Assembly: GCF_009727055.1 (NCBI RefSeq)
Contig: NC_052353.1
Coordinates: 49,149,451-49,213,450 of the forward strand
Direction: 5' to 3'
DNA: 64,000 nt
DNA from: Benincasa hispida
Taxonomy: Eukaryota > Streptophyta > Magnoliopsida > Cucurbitales > Cucurbitaceae
In this document: in pieces, positions 35,301-47,984 of the stretch
How positions within the stretch are numbered: the stretch's first letter is position 1
How the letters are laid out: each line of letters starts with the position of its first letter
Made by a program: the position numbers and the translations under genes
The notes under the pieces: generated by a model
Told to the model about the DNA's origin: nothing
The model's input: the letters and a program-made list of their open reading frames with translations, nothing else
Database searches by the model: none

Positions 35301-38300
35301 AACTTTTGCCCTTCCCCAAGTTTTATGTAACTACTATATTTTAACTAACTAGTTAACCATTGAACTTTGTCAAAAACCTCTTATCATATTATTTTTGTTT
35401 GTGTTTTTAACAATTTAATATGCCTGTTGTCAGTATATCAGGCAGATCTACCAATCCTGTGATGATTTGCAGCGTAAAAAGCAATTTTCATACATACTTG
35501 CTCGACAGGTAAGTTTTGAATAATCCATATTTTAATTCTTATGCAATTTAATATCGATTCAGTGGGTCTATTTTCTGATGCATTAATGTTAGGCATTTTG
35601 TTTGCGATTTTATTTTGTATATTCTTATACAAAATTGATGTTTTGGTTTTGGTGCATAATGCTTAGATTGTGAATCTCAATGTCATAATTGTGTAGTAGT
35701 TTTTGCCGTATTGCCTTGAATATGATTCCTTTGGGCTTGAAGAGATGGTTGGGTGGGGTACGAGATTGTATAATACATTATGGTGTATATATATCACTAT
35801 CTACAATTATAGGCTGGTTGCTGGATTATTTTGAGAGATACAGCATTTATGTTTTATGAATGCTTGACATGACCAATTCTTCAGTGGCCTATTATTATCT
35901 ACTTATTTTGTTCCATTAAAGAACTTTTTCTTGAATAAACTTCTTTTTTTTCTTTCATACAGGGCACTTGTTTTGAGCTTGATGAGGAGATGTGTGCTGA
36001 TGACGATGATAGAGAGGCATTGCAGGAAATCATCAATAATTCCAAGCTAAGTGAAGGTTATCTTACCCTTGCTCGTGACATTGAGGTCATGGAGCCTAAA
36101 TCTCCAGAAGACATTTATAAGGTATGGGTATTTTTCTCTTTTTCCTTAGGATAAGAAACAATATCTTCATCAACCCAAAAGGACAAAATGGCCTAAAAGA
36201 CCAAGGGAAGAGGAAACACATGCCACAGAGTTGTTAAACAAAGGAAACCCTATTTATGTTGATTAAAAAGCTACTAAATACTGCATAAAGATTTATGGAG
36301 GGCACTCCGATCATAAGTCGTAATTTGTACAAGATCACAAAAGAAAGTACAGTAGTTCTGTTGTTTTCGTGAGGAGTTGCTGTTAGCAGCACTTTCTTCA
36401 GAGTTAACATAAGGTTAATAGTAATTGAAGGTAATTAAGACATTGCATGTGGCTTAGTTTGTACTTTCTTCATGCCATTTTTCATACTTTTAGATAGCTA
36501 TTCACCCCCCCCCCTTAATTGTATTTTAAATCCTTTTAAATGAGTGATGATGCGAATGATATTCAGATGTTAGTTTCTCTGGAGAATTCTTTTAAAAAGT
36601 TTCGAAAATTAATTTTTATTTTTACAAATGTATAGCACTCCTGATCCTTGGGGAGCTTTTTGTTGGGATTGTTTATCTCTTAATGGACAATTTGTAGACT
36701 GCTGTTTAATCGGTGTACACAATGTGGTTTAGCTTTTAATTTTGCTTAGTTGATGATTATCTGACAGCTGCTTGTTCATTACTTTGATATCTTATCCTTT
36801 ACATTGGTTGATGTGATTTAATTTGTTGTTTTAGCATAGTACGATATTTTTTTTTTATCAGTTTTGTTGTTTTCTGTGACCCATTTGAGAGTCTGAGACG
36901 GTCATTTTTATTGTGATCCAAAGCACAAAATTCTGTATATTTTTTTTTCTTTAAATTTTATTGTTATTCATGAGTGTTACATCCACATTCTCATTATACT
37001 GATTTCCATCCGTGAAATATTTCAGGCACACTTGCTTGATGGCAGGGCTAGTGCTGGTGCAAGTGTTGATTCTGCTCGTCAAAATTTGGCTGCTACCTTC
37101 GTCAATGCTTTTGTGAATGCTGGCTTTGGTCAGGTAGAAGTTGTTCAATCAATGTGCAGAGGAAGTTACATATTATTTTAAGTTACATATTATTTTGGCT
37201 TCTTATCATTTGATATTGTCATTCCAGGATAAGTTAATGACAGTTACACCAGATGCATCCAGTGGCGCTTCTACAGGAAACTGGTTATTTAAGAATAAAG
37301 ATCATGGGAAGATGAGCGCTGCAGCAAGTTTGGTAAGTTATCATTTGCACTATTTGTCTTTCCATTTTGATTAGCATCAGGTTGGTCTTATCATTTATCA
37401 TCATGACTACAGGGTATGATTTTGCTTTGGGATGTGGATGCTGGACTTTCTCAAATTGACAAATTTTTGCACAGCAATGATAACCACGTTGTTGCTGGTG
37501 CATTGCTGGGAGTTGGTATTGTCAATTGTGCTATCAAGAATGATTGTGATCCTGTGAGTCTTACTTCTTTATTGTGTAGAACGTTGGAATCCACTTCAAT
37601 TTTCTTAACCTTGTCATCCCTCTTTGCAGGCATTAGCACTTTTAGTAGAATATGTTGACAAAGAAGATGCATCAACCCGTATAGGTGCAATAATGGGCTT
37701 GGGCATTACGTATGCTGGAACTCAAAATGAGCAGGTTACCCATCTTTCTTCTTTCTGTTTGTTGGTTTAGTAAATGAATTAGCCTTTTTTGAACTCCTTT
37801 TTTACCACTGTCAGTGGTGCTTTGGGATTTTTACCACTGTCAGTGGTGCTTTGGTTTCTTATTTTGTTTTATTTCTTTTCAGGTTCTTTTAATCCTTTTC
37901 TTTTTGTTTTTCCACCGGACATTAAGGTTTTCCTTTCTCCCCCATTGGGAGTTTGTATATTGGAAGTTTTTTCTTCCTTCTCACGTATCAAGGAAAGATT
38001 TCTCTGTGGTTAAAATATATAAGATATTTTACTGTATGTTTCTGCAGGTCAATTATTTTTTCCATTCCTAATTGATATTTTTCATTGTATATTCTTTCAG
38101 CTACGTCGTAAACTGACCCCTATATTAAGTGATTCAAGAGCTTCACTTGATGTGATTGCATTCACTTCACTCTCATTGGGCTTAATATATCTTGGTTCCT
38201 GCAACGAGGAGGTTGCTCAAGCAATTATATTTACATTAATGGATCGACATGAGAATGAATTGGGGGATGCTTTAGGTCGCCTTCTACCACTTAGCCTTGG

Positions 38301-40305
38301 TCTTCTATACCTTGGAAAGCAGGTACGCCAGCAGTCTATTATGTATTCAGTGAATACATAATCTGTCGTAGTTATGATTATTTTCTTGTGTTTTAAGAAT
38401 TGACCTTCAACTGAGGTTTTAGTGGTCATGCATTTTGAGGAAATTGAGACTCTTCCTTTGTAACACCATTCTGTTGATTCTAACAGGAAAGTGTGGAGGC
38501 GACAGCTGAGGTTTCCAAGACATTTAACGAGAAAATCAGAAAATATTGCGACATGACATTGCTCTCCTGTGCATATGCTGGAACTGGGAATGTACTAAAG
38601 GTATGCAGTTTTGTTATCAATTTATAAATACAGTGCAGCATGAATTAAACTGAGTTGTCTGTTTCTCACCCATTCAGGTTCAAAACCTTCTTGGTCATTG
38701 TTCTCAACATCTTGAGAAGGGTGAAACCCACCAAGGAGCTGCTGTGCTTGGAATTGCAATGGTGGCAATGGCCGAAGAATTGGGTTTGGAGATGGCAATT
38801 CGATCATTAGAGCATCTTTTGCAGTATGGGGAGCAAAATATTCGCCGTGCTGTTCCCTTGGCTCTTGGTCTCCTTTGCATCTCAAACCCCAAGGTCAGTG
38901 TGATGTGTTCTTATTATGTTTCGATCTATTCTTTAATTTCCAAACTATATAAAAAAAGTTTTTGAGCCAAAAAGTAGGGGAAAATATTGTAATTGCAAGG
39001 GTCAAGAGCTTTATAATTTGATGAAAACAGTTAACAATGTTATACCAAGGTTTAAAGCATGCTGCAAATACTCATATATAAACACTCCAACGTCCTAATA
39101 TAGAGAAGTAGCCACAAATTTCTACTACTAATAGGGGAGGCTACATCGAGCCAAGCAAAGTTTTTTTGGTGAGTTGGTTCTGAGTGCGGACGTTTTCATG
39201 CCAAATTTAATTGTATGATTGGATAATTTGACCAGGTTAATGTTATGGACACGTTAAGCAGACTGAGCCATGATACGGATTCCGAAGTAGCGATGGTGAG
39301 AGCAGAGTTTTTGTTTTTATTCTAATGTCTTCATTAATTTTGTTGAGATTCAGTGTTAAAGTTTTTAAATGTCACAGGCAGCAGTAATCTCCTTGGGTTT
39401 GATTGGTGCGGGAACCAATAATGCAAGAATAGCTGGCATGCTTCGAAATCTTTCGAGTTATTACTACAAAGATGCGAGCCTTCTTTTCTGTGTAATGACG
39501 ATGCTTATGCAATTTTCTATTCTGGAGTTCTCTTTCTACTTTCTATGAATAATTAGTGTCTGATCCCTTCCCTAAATGTTTGCAGGTCAGGATTGCCCAA
39601 GGGCTTGTACATTTGGGCAAGGGCCTGTTAACTCTTAATCCTTATCATTCCGACCGATTCTTATTAGCACCGTCAGTGACTGCTTTGGAGAATCCTTGTT
39701 CTTTTAGTTTATCTTTTGGAAGTAGTTTTATGATCTATCGTCTTGTTTTTCAAAAGCATATACTCTTCATTGCAGGACCGCACTTGCAGGATTAATAATT
39801 ACATTGCATGCATGTCTTGACATGAAGGCCATTATCCTGGGGAAATATCATTATGTGCTCTACTACCTTGTCTTGGCAATGCAGGTCAGTTTTGGTTGAT
39901 TCCCCTTTTCATTCTCCTTTCTAGTTTTATATTTTTTCCCACATTCTGACTTTTATATATATCCAACAGCCGCGAATGCTGTTGACTGTGGACGAGAATC
40001 TGAAGCCTCTTTCAGTACCTGTTCGGGTGGGTCAGGCGGTTGATGTCGTTGGACAGGCGGGTCGGCCAAAGACAATCACTGGTTTTCAAACTCACTCAAC
40101 CCCAGTTCTTCTTGCTGCTGGTGACAGGGCAGAACTGGCCACTGAGAAGTACTAGAATTAGCCATATAGTTTGTGTAACTGTCTTCGACTTCGATTAATC
40201 CCAAGCTAACCCTAACTATATTTGTTCAGGTACATTCCTCTTTCGCCTATCCTAGAAGGATTCGTCGTTTTACAGGAGAACCCAGAATACAGAGAAGAAC
40301 AGTAG
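32392..40305 (+). CDS. RPN1: 26S proteasome non-ATPase regulatory subunit 2 (RPN1)
   Basis: Largest non-ATPase subunit of the 19S base. It is a toroid of PC repeats that docks ubiquitin shuttle receptors and a deubiquitinase and touches the ATPase ring; it acts in cytosol and nucleus. I spliced 25 exons with GT-AG introns into an open 896-aa frame (plant relatives are about 890 aa): 32392-32517, 32809-32909, 33094-33214, 33315-33374, 33558-33625, 33765-33807, 34014-34079, 34208-34246, 34360-34442, 35162-35276, 35434-35508, 35963-36121, 37026-37133, 37228-37332, 37413-37553, 37630-37734, 38101-38322, 38487-38600, 38678-38893, 39236-39295, 39378-39491, 39586-39671, 39776-39884, 39970-40148, 40230-40305. 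The lysine-rich N-terminus ([10 protein letters not shown]) leads to [22 protein letters not shown] repeats (about residues 420-770) show [29 protein letters not shown] and [15 protein letters not shown]. The C-terminus has [14 protein letters not shown] and [19 protein letters not shown]. The start at 32,392 gives the family N-terminus. Some substitutions at usually constant sites (for example EEYTNALQ) could mark a diverged paralogue. Confidence 0.96.
37798..37856 (+). repeat. Tandem duplication of about 29 bp in RPN1 intron 16
   Basis: The segment ttaccactgtcagtggtgct occurs twice in direct repeat. Each copy contains a perfect 7-bp inverted repeat ACCACTG-T-CAGTGGT. It lies in the intron between exons 16 and 17, away from both splice sites. 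Confidence 0.85.
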
Positions 40306-41553
40306 CAAGGCATTGTAAGTAGAGGAATGGATAAATCACTGCTGTTTGATATGAATTCTAACCTGGATGTTGCTGGACAGCAAAGACATGATGCGGGATG
40401 CAGGGTTCGAGTTTAGTTTCGCTCGTCTTAATCTCATCCAAGCAGTGCATTGTTAGTTTTGATGAACAACCATGAGTTCGAAAAATGAGATGTGCTTGAA
40501 TTGATCAAATTAATGTTTCATGGTTACTGTTTAGTTCCCGTTCACTCGGGATCTTATTGTATTTGATTTTTTTGGGAATAGAATCTCTATTTGCTTAGTC
40601 TAATTTGATGCAACGACGTTGAGTCCCACCTTGGCATGGTATAAAATGTTATAAACTTTTTGTTGTTTCGGGGACTTTTGGACTTTTTTTTAGCACAACT
40701 GTGGTAGGGGATGGAATCTCCAACCTTTAGAGATGGAAGTCATGCTAATACTATCGAGTTAAGTTTATTTTGGATAAGTTTATTTTGACGGACTTTTTGG
40801 CTATTTGCTTTTCAGTTTTTCGTCTTTTTTTCTTTTTTGGTATAAAAAGATGACTGCCTAGTTTCCCTGAGCAAATTCACTTTTTGAGAAAATTTTAATT
40901 TCAAGGGAGCAATTCATATTCTTTTATAAAAACAAGGATAGTTTTCAAATATAGTAAAATGAGCTATCATATTGTATAAATATAGTAAAATATTAGTATT
41001 TATTAGTGATAAATTATCAATGTCTATTATGATAGATATTGATAGTTATCATTTTACAAATACATACACATTTAGTTCTGTAACTATTTGGTACTTAAAC
41101 TTTAAAAAATGCTATGTCCATGAATTTATTTGTTGACCTAGAAATTGCTAAATTTTATAAAGTGTTATATAAACTTCTAAACTTCCAATTTTTTTATCCA
41201 ATAATTCACAAAATATTCAATTTTGTATTAAAAAGATCAATCATATGGAACATTTTTTTAAAATTCTACAAGTGTTTGAGATGCTGAATTGGTTATTATA
41301 ATTTGAGGGTATTATATTTTTTGGGTTACAATAATATGTTTGGTGTGTGATGGCTTCTTATTGTTCCATATTAAACATAAAATTTAATTTAGTATTTAGA
41401 ATAGTTGGTGTTTCTAATTATTATGACCTACAATTAATATTACTATTTCAAATAAGATTTTGTTGCCGTGTTTACTATTTTTTTATCAAGACTATGACAA
41501 ACTTGACTATAATAACTAATTTAGTGCTCAAACACTCGCTTATTGCATTTAGA
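40306..41553. other. RPN1 3' UTR and intergenic DNA
   Basis: The first 300 bp or so after the stop are probably 3' UTR; no poly(A) site can be placed with confidence. Beyond about 40,900 the sequence is A+T rich with no recognisable gene. A 76-codon ORF at 41,347-41,577 has no family features. Confidence 0.5.
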
Positions 41554-41881
41554 GCAAATTACAAAAACCACCCTTGAAATATGGTGACAGTTGTAATTAT
41601 ATCCTTAAACTTTCAATTTAAAAATTAAGCCCTCAAACTAAGAATTAAAATTGGGTCAAATTGGACTTCCAAACTTGCATAATTGAATAAATAAATTATA
41701 ACTTTGTTTAAGTTTGATGGTTTACATTTTATCGTTTGTGGGTTCAATTTCTACGATTATTGTAAGCTTGAGGATTTCGATTTTAATACTTGTAAAGTTT
41801 ATGAGCTCAATTTTTAAAATTAAAAGTTTGAGGGTACAATAATAACTATCATCATACTTTAGGGTAAATTTTGGAATTTGC
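41554..41881. mobile_element. MITE-like palindromic element between RPN1 and DCAF13
   Basis: The two halves are inverted copies. The left arm runs from gcaaattacaaaaaccaccc (41,554) through tatggtgacagttgtaatta and ccttaaactttcaattta. The right arm, reverse-complemented, runs gcaaattccaaaatttaccc through tatgatgatagttattattg and ccctcaaacttttaatttta. At about 330 bp and without coding capacity it fits a non-autonomous DNA transposon with long inverted arms. No clear target duplication was identified, so the superfamily is open. Confidence 0.65.
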
Positions 41882-42050
41882 CCTTGAATTTATTAGGACA
41901 TGTTTAAAGCTCAATACAAAATTGAAAATTCATAAATTAATCGCAAAATAAAAAAATAAAAAAATAAAAATTAAGCCATATACTCATTTAGACCGGGTCA
42001 GGGCAGAACCGTAATCCGATACCCTTTTTGGGATAGCGTCCCAGCCGGGA

Positions 42051-42071
42051 TTATTATTATTATTATTATTT
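42051..42071. repeat. (ATT)n microsatellite upstream of DCAF13
   Basis: About seven uninterrupted tta/att units, 165 bp before the start codon. Confidence 0.9.
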
Positions 42072-42219
42072 TCCGGAAAGAAAATTTTAAGGTATATTTC
42101 AAATTTTGATTTTACTAAAAATAAATAATTTATTTGGGCACTTTCGTAAATTTGGTCTATCAGTGCAGGGTTTAACTTCTTCTTCAACCTCGGTTCTCCA
42201 TCTCCTCTCTCTCCCTAGC

Positions 42220-42227
42220 TAGGGTTT
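42220..42227 (+). promoter_or_regulatory. Telo-box before the DCAF13 start codon
   Basis: TAGGGTTT (reverse of AAACCCTA) lies 9 bp before the ATG, with a related cagggttt at 42,165-42,172 and a CT-rich leader between (ctcctctctctccct). Telo-boxes near transcription starts are typical of plant ribosome-biogenesis genes, which fits the proposed role of the product. Confidence 0.6.
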
Positions 42228-42236
42228 TACTCAACA

Positions 42237-45200
42237 ATGAAGGTCAAGGTGATATCCCGCTCTACTGATGAATTCACTCGAGAACGAAGCCAAGACCTCC
42301 AGGTGATTAACTGGGGTTTTATTTATTTATTTATTTATGGTTGAATTTCTTTCTTGCTTCAGTATTGATTGTATTGCTCCCATTAGAGGGTATTTCGGAA
42401 CTTCGACCCCAGTCTCCGTACGCAAGAGAAGGCGGTTGAGTATGTCCGTGCTCTTAATGCCGCGAAGTTGGACAAGGTAATGTTGTGATGTGACACTATT
42501 GTTTCAGGTTGCCGAGTCGTTGGGAAATTTCGATAAATTAGTAAAGGTTCTCGTGTTTTCTATGTTTTAGATGTTTGCAAAACCATTTATAGGAGCAATG
42601 GATGGGCATATGGACGCCGTTTCATGTATGGCAAAGAATCCTAATCACTTGAAAGGGATATTTTCCGGTTCAATGGATGGAGGTAAATTATTCATTGCTT
42701 CAGCTGCTAGGTTAATATTGTTAGTTTTTTCTTCTTTAGTATTTCTTCTGTTTTTTTTTCTTTTTTTCTTTTTTTTGTTGTTGTTGTTTTTGCTTTTGTT
42801 TTTTGTGAAGTTTAGAGAAAGGTTGGAAGTTTTTGGAAAATTTACTCCTTTGTGTGTTCGTGTGTTTAATTCTTGTGGTGTTTTGGTAACCATTTATAAT
42901 TGTATTGTTGTTGGGTATCTATATTCTAGAATCTTAAACTTCAATTTGCAGTAGCTTGTTATTTTCCATTTCCAACTGTCTAAATATGTATCCATCTTTT
43001 TTTTTTTTTTTTTTTTTAAAAAAAAACATAAATCTTGTTTTCATTGTAAGCTGATGAAGTCTCCTTCAGTAAATAGTACTGCAATGTTCTTGCTGCATTC
43101 AAACAATGGTATTGTTTTAAATCTCCAACAGTAATTGATTTTTGTGTCTACAGATATTCGGCTGTGGGATATTGCAAACAGGTAAAGTGATGTCTTCCAA
43201 CCTTTTGATCTATATGCAGTACTGTTTTTATATTGGTCAACAAGTTTGGAAAATTTTTTGCTGCAATTAAAAATCCAAAAATAGATGCTAATCCACGTAC
43301 ATTATAGACGAACCATTTGTCAGTTTCCTGGACATCAAGGTGCTGTTCGAGGCTTGACTGCATCTACAGATGGACGCATCTTGATATCATGTGGGACAGA
43401 TTGCACGTAAGGCACCATTCTATAGATGTACTATTGTATGCATTTTAGAAATATTAAGACTGTTATAAATCTCGACTTTGGACCAAACTTTCCTTGTTTG
43501 TTGTTTTTAGCGTCAGGCTATGGAATGTCCCAATTCCTACTCTGAATTCATATGAGACTTCAACTAATTCATCTGAGGTGTGTCCTTGAATTACCTGTTC
43601 GCTGTAATGCGTTAATCATCTATATTATTCCCAACTAACCTTTTGTAAACCATTCATTCAGCCACTAGCAGTTTATGTCTGGAAGAATGCTTTCTGGTAA
43701 GCTACTAATTTTAGACATTGGTATAGCCCTTTCTTCTGCTTCTTTTTTCTAAAGTTCTCTTTGGATTTTGAGCCCTTAGTTTTTGATTTATAGGGCTATT
43801 GATCATCAGTGGGATGGAAATCTTTTTGCTACAGCTGGTGCTCAATTAGATATCTGGGATCACAACAGGTATTCATCATCATTCATTTCACTAAGCACTT
43901 TCTTTTTCCTTACTATATATTGAAGATATTTTTGATTTTTTTTAGGTCTCAACCAGTGAGCAGTTATGAGTGGGGAACAGACTCAGTTATATCTGTCCGT
44001 TTTAATCCTGGAGAACCTAACGTCCTGGCAACATCAGCTAGGTGATCTCAAAAAGCTGTTCATGCTTTAGTAAATAGTTCCTATTGATATTGGACATTCA
44101 TGGAAATACACAATTTTTTCCCTCTGTTTTTAACATCAAGGTTAAGAACATCAGATATAATGGATGACTGGAGTTTTGTGGTGATTAAATATATGTAATT
44201 CATCTTCGCATTTGAAGTAGTGTGGATTTGAACTAGCTCTGTCATAAAGGAAAAAAAAAAAAGACAGATGTGGAACTAGTAATGGTATTTAATCCAGTCG
44301 AATTTTCTGTATTGCTAATCAGTTCATTTTCAGCAAAGTTTCAACTCGTGCGGTGGTAGTATCTTTACCCTCTACACTGTTCCTTTTCTTGTCTTATAGT
44401 GATCGAAGTATTGCGTTGTATGATTTGCGCATGTCATCCCCAGCAAGGAAAGTGATTATGAGGGTATGATGGTGACAGTTAGTCAAAAGAGTTTCTTCTT
44501 TGAAATCTTTTATATTGTTTCCTGTATTCTTATGGGTACCTTTCTTTTGACAGACAAAGACAAATTCTATTTGTTGGAACCCAAGGGAACCAATGAACTT
44601 CACTGCTGTAAGCACACGAATTTATGATTTCATATTGAAGTCGTCTTAGCTTTTCGGCCTATATTGCTTTTATCATCATGCAGTCAATATACTAATCAAA
44701 TACTTCTTTGTTCTAATGTGTATAATAGGTTAGAGCATACCTCATTAAATTTTATAAGTAGTCTAACGTTTTATGTTCTCTTCGTTCTTTTAAACATCTA
44801 GTATCTTTGCAATTGTTCTTTGTTCCCTTCAGAATGATTCCTCTTACTTTATGTTTTCTAGGCAAATGAAGATTGCAACTGTTATAGCTACGATTCTAGG
44901 AAACTTGATGAGGCAAAATGTGTGCACAGGGATCATGTATCTGCGGTGTATGAAACAAACTTGTGATTTTGGTTTATAAGAATTAAATTGTGCCACTCCT
45001 CGTCTTCAGTCTTTAGTAAAACTCCTGAAGATTCATCTTTCTTTTCAGAATGGATATTGATTTTTCACCAAGTGGTCGAGAATTTGTTACTGGCTCATAT
45101 GATAGAACAGTGAGTTCTAATCCCAGGTTATGTTCAACATTCTATATCTTGTTTTTCGAGATATGTTTTGAACTTATCATGCAATTAATTTTGCAGATAA

Positions 45201-46675
45201 GAATCTTTCCGTATAATGGGGGTCACAGCCGTGAGATTTATCATACCAAAAGAATGCAAAGGTTTGCTCTATTATTCTAGCCTTTGATCCATGTTCACTA
45301 TTTGTTTTGTAGGTTTATCATTTGATCAAAGCCCTCCATTGTACAATTAGTTTCAATACATGTAAAGTGATTAGTGAATTCTCAAATATGAATAGTGATC
45401 GTTTCTTTTTTGCTGATGTTACTGCCTCCTTTTTGGATCTTTTTAGGGTGTTCTGCGTCAGGTTCAGCTGTGATGCAAGTTATGTGATCTCAGGGAGTGA
45501 TGACACCAACCTTCGGCTTTGGAAGGCCAAAGCATCTGAACAATTAGGAGTCGTAAGAGTCCTCTCTCTCTGTATTTTTGCTATGTACCACACTTGTTCA
45601 ATCTGTATAATGTTAATGTTTACATCCCTATTTTTAATTTACAAATTCTCTTTTGATAGCATAAAATACCTTGGTATATGTTCTAAAATATAATTCTTTT
45701 CTATTTTCAGAACTCTTTGATCAACTTTATTCTGTACAAGCTAACATGAAAATTACAAGTGCCTAATTAGGTGGATAACAATGCTAGTCTAAATTGATAG
45801 TATGTAGTAGTCCCTGACGGTGTAATGGTTAATATTTGTAATAACAGTTGATTGAAGCCTTCATTTGTATTAACAGTTGATATGAGGCAGGAGCTTTGAT
45901 TTATGATAGGAGTGCTATTAGGAAGTAAATAGAATATTAAGCGTATACTGGCAATTGGTTAAGGAGTTTGTTAGGGAAGTTTAGTTATAAATATAGGGAG
46001 TGGGGAAGGAGGAAGAGGAGCAGTATCTTGGTGAGTGATTTAGAGTTTGGGAGTGAACTCACTTGAGGGTCATAACACTTGAGTTTATCTTGTTGCATGG
46101 TTACTTTTATCTTTCAATACATTTGATTCTATCAATTTACTTCTTAAATTAATGTTTGCTGCAGCTTCTTCCGAGGGAGAAAAGAAAGCATGAATATCAA
46201 GAGGCTGTTAAGAATCGTTATAAACACCTTCCTGAGGTTAAACGTATTGTGAGGTAAGACTCTTGTCTGACATTAATGTGCTGTTAGTGTTCCGCCTCTA
46301 TCTGCATCCTATAATTTCATGACACCAAGTCCGAATGTATGTGTATGTATACACATTTTATTGGTTTCGGTTTTACTACTGGAAAGAGGATTCGTCCTCT
46401 CCGTCTCTTGATCTTTGGTGCTTATTATAAGTGCCGTTTCCTATGCTGTAACGAGAAGGAAACAGTATTGGAAAGGGATCTTTAAAAGTTGATATCGGGT
46501 TTGTCGCTGCAGGCATAGACATTTACCGAAACCGATATTCAAAGCCGCTGCACTCCGGCGCACTATTATGGATGCCGAGAGAAGGAAAGAAGAGAGGAGG
46601 AAAGCTCACAGTGCACCTGGTAGCATTTCAACTGTACCACTGCGTAGGAGAAGAATTATCAAAGAAGTTGAGTAA
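42237..46675 (+). CDS. DCAF13: DDB1- and CUL4-associated factor 13 / SOF1-like WD40 protein
   Basis: Nucleolar WD40 protein of the small-subunit processome, needed for 18S rRNA maturation, and proposed substrate receptor of CUL4-DDB1 ligases. I spliced 17 GT-AG exons into an open 451-aa frame, the length usual for the family: 42237-42302, 42387-42476, 42571-42682, 43154-43181, 43308-43406, 43511-43577, 43662-43696, 43794-43868, 43946-44041, 44400-44463, 44554-44607, 44862-44947, 45049-45109, 45197-45261, 45447-45552, 46165-46253, 46513-46675. The N-terminus MKVKVISRSTDEFTRERSQD is family-typical. WD repeats (about residues 60-360) show GHMDAVSCM, SGSMDGDIRLWD, GHQGAVRGLT, TDCTVRLWNV, AGAQLDIWDHNR, SDRSIALYDLR, SGREFVTGSYDRTIRIF and SGSDDTNLRLWKA. 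The C-terminal Sof1 domain (from about 370) is basic, with HLPKPIFKA. Exon 12 must end at 44,947, not at the GT two bases earlier, to keep frame. It is independent of RPN1, 1.9 kb upstream. Confidence 0.95.
45821..46134 (+). mobile_element. Possible short solo LTR in DCAF13 intron 15
   Basis: Begins tgtaatggttaat, ends gattctatca, and has a TATA-like tataaatata near 45,989 followed by a purine-rich stretch and a 3' part (ttatctttcaatacatttga) of the style seen in small plant LTRs. Intron 15 (612 bp) is among the longest of the gene. I found no matching 5-bp flanks, so this is tentative. Confidence 0.4.
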
Positions 46676-47984
46676 ACTAATTTTGAACCAAGAGGAGGGG
46701 ATGTTGATAGCTGCTGCTTACACTTTCAGGCCAATAGCTAAGCTATGGAGATTTTTCATAGATCTCATCTCACGACTTCAACTGACAGTTGAGTTGAATG
46801 AGAGAAGGAATCAAAATTTTGCGGTGTTGTACAAATTCTTTATTTTTCAGCCTGTTTGCTTCGTGAATTTGTTAAAGCTTATGATATTTTAAGATCAAAT
46901 GTTCTTTAACTATTTATGTGTCCTTTAATACCCAATACCGATGGTGTGGACTGGTTTTAGTTTCAAATTCTTAAAGATCAATAGACATTATACAAATTCG
47001 CACATTGTGTTATTGTGTGAAATTTTAGTAAACATGATATTAGAAATGCTAATTTCAATTGTACTCCTAAAATTTTGGGGATTAAGTTCAAGAATAATGT
47101 AATTTTTCAAAGTAATGACACAAATAATGTATATAGGAAAGAAATTATAAAACTAAGGTGGAAGAGAAAAGTATTGATAAAAATAGGGTAGCAAAATCGT
47201 GTACCTGATACACGATTATTGTTGTTGTCTCCATGTCAGCATATGACTTGGTCAATGAAGACCAAATTTGTGGATGTGGTCCACGATTTTCATTTTTTTT
47301 AATTTTTTAATTGTTTCCACAATTTTCCATTTAAAAAAATTTGAGACGTCCATGATTTCCATATTTTTATTTTTTTAATTGTTTTTACAATTTTCCATAT
47401 TAATAAGTTACCATATAAAAGAATTTGAGAAAAATTTGAATTAATTACATGTTATTATATTAATTTCTGCATTCAATGAAATTTTAATGAAATGTATATA
47501 TATTTCTTTTTTGAATGGAAAAATCTTGAGCAGAAATTTTGGAATATACAAAAGATTCAATTTTTGTTTACGTCGATAATTTAAAATTTGCTTCATCCAA
47601 CGAATTTGTTAATTTAACATTATATAAGTTCTCACTTAAAAGAAAAAAAAAACCCGACTTAGCTTTCAAAATCAATAAATATTAAAACTAACTCTATTTT
47701 TGTCAATAGTTTCAAACCAACTCTATTTTTGTCAATAAATATTAAAATAACATTATTTTAAAAAAAATTCCTAAAATTAAATTAGAGTCAAATGTAATGT
47801 TTGTTTTTAATTAATAATTCATGAATTTTCTAAAAAAAAAAAATGCATAAGTAGATATTGTAAAAAAAAAACAATCTCATAAATAGATTTTAAATTTAAA
47901 TGGTATATATAATGTCATTAGTGATAGAATATGGAAATCAATATTTTCAAATTCTATAACAAAAAAATTCATAGACGAGAAGTG
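46676..47984. other. DCAF13 3' UTR and A+T-rich intergenic DNA
   Basis: No gene recognised. A small hairpin CGTGTACCTGATACACG occurs at 47,197-47,213. Two related segments around tgtttccacaattttccat and tgtttttacaattttccat (47,313 and 47,382) look like a diverged local duplication. Poly-A runs appear near 47,640-47,860. The last 20 bp or so mark the switch to LTR sequence. Confidence 0.45.

Noticed and set aside
44941..44950. Splice donor at 44,946 for DCAF13 exon 12
   Set aside because: It would put exon 13 in a frame with an immediate stop. The GT at 44,948 keeps the frame and gives the family sequence.
46572..46892. 106-codon ORF across the end of DCAF13
   Set aside because: It is an out-of-frame reading of the last exon plus 3' UTR. 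The true frame ends with TAA at 46,673-46,675.
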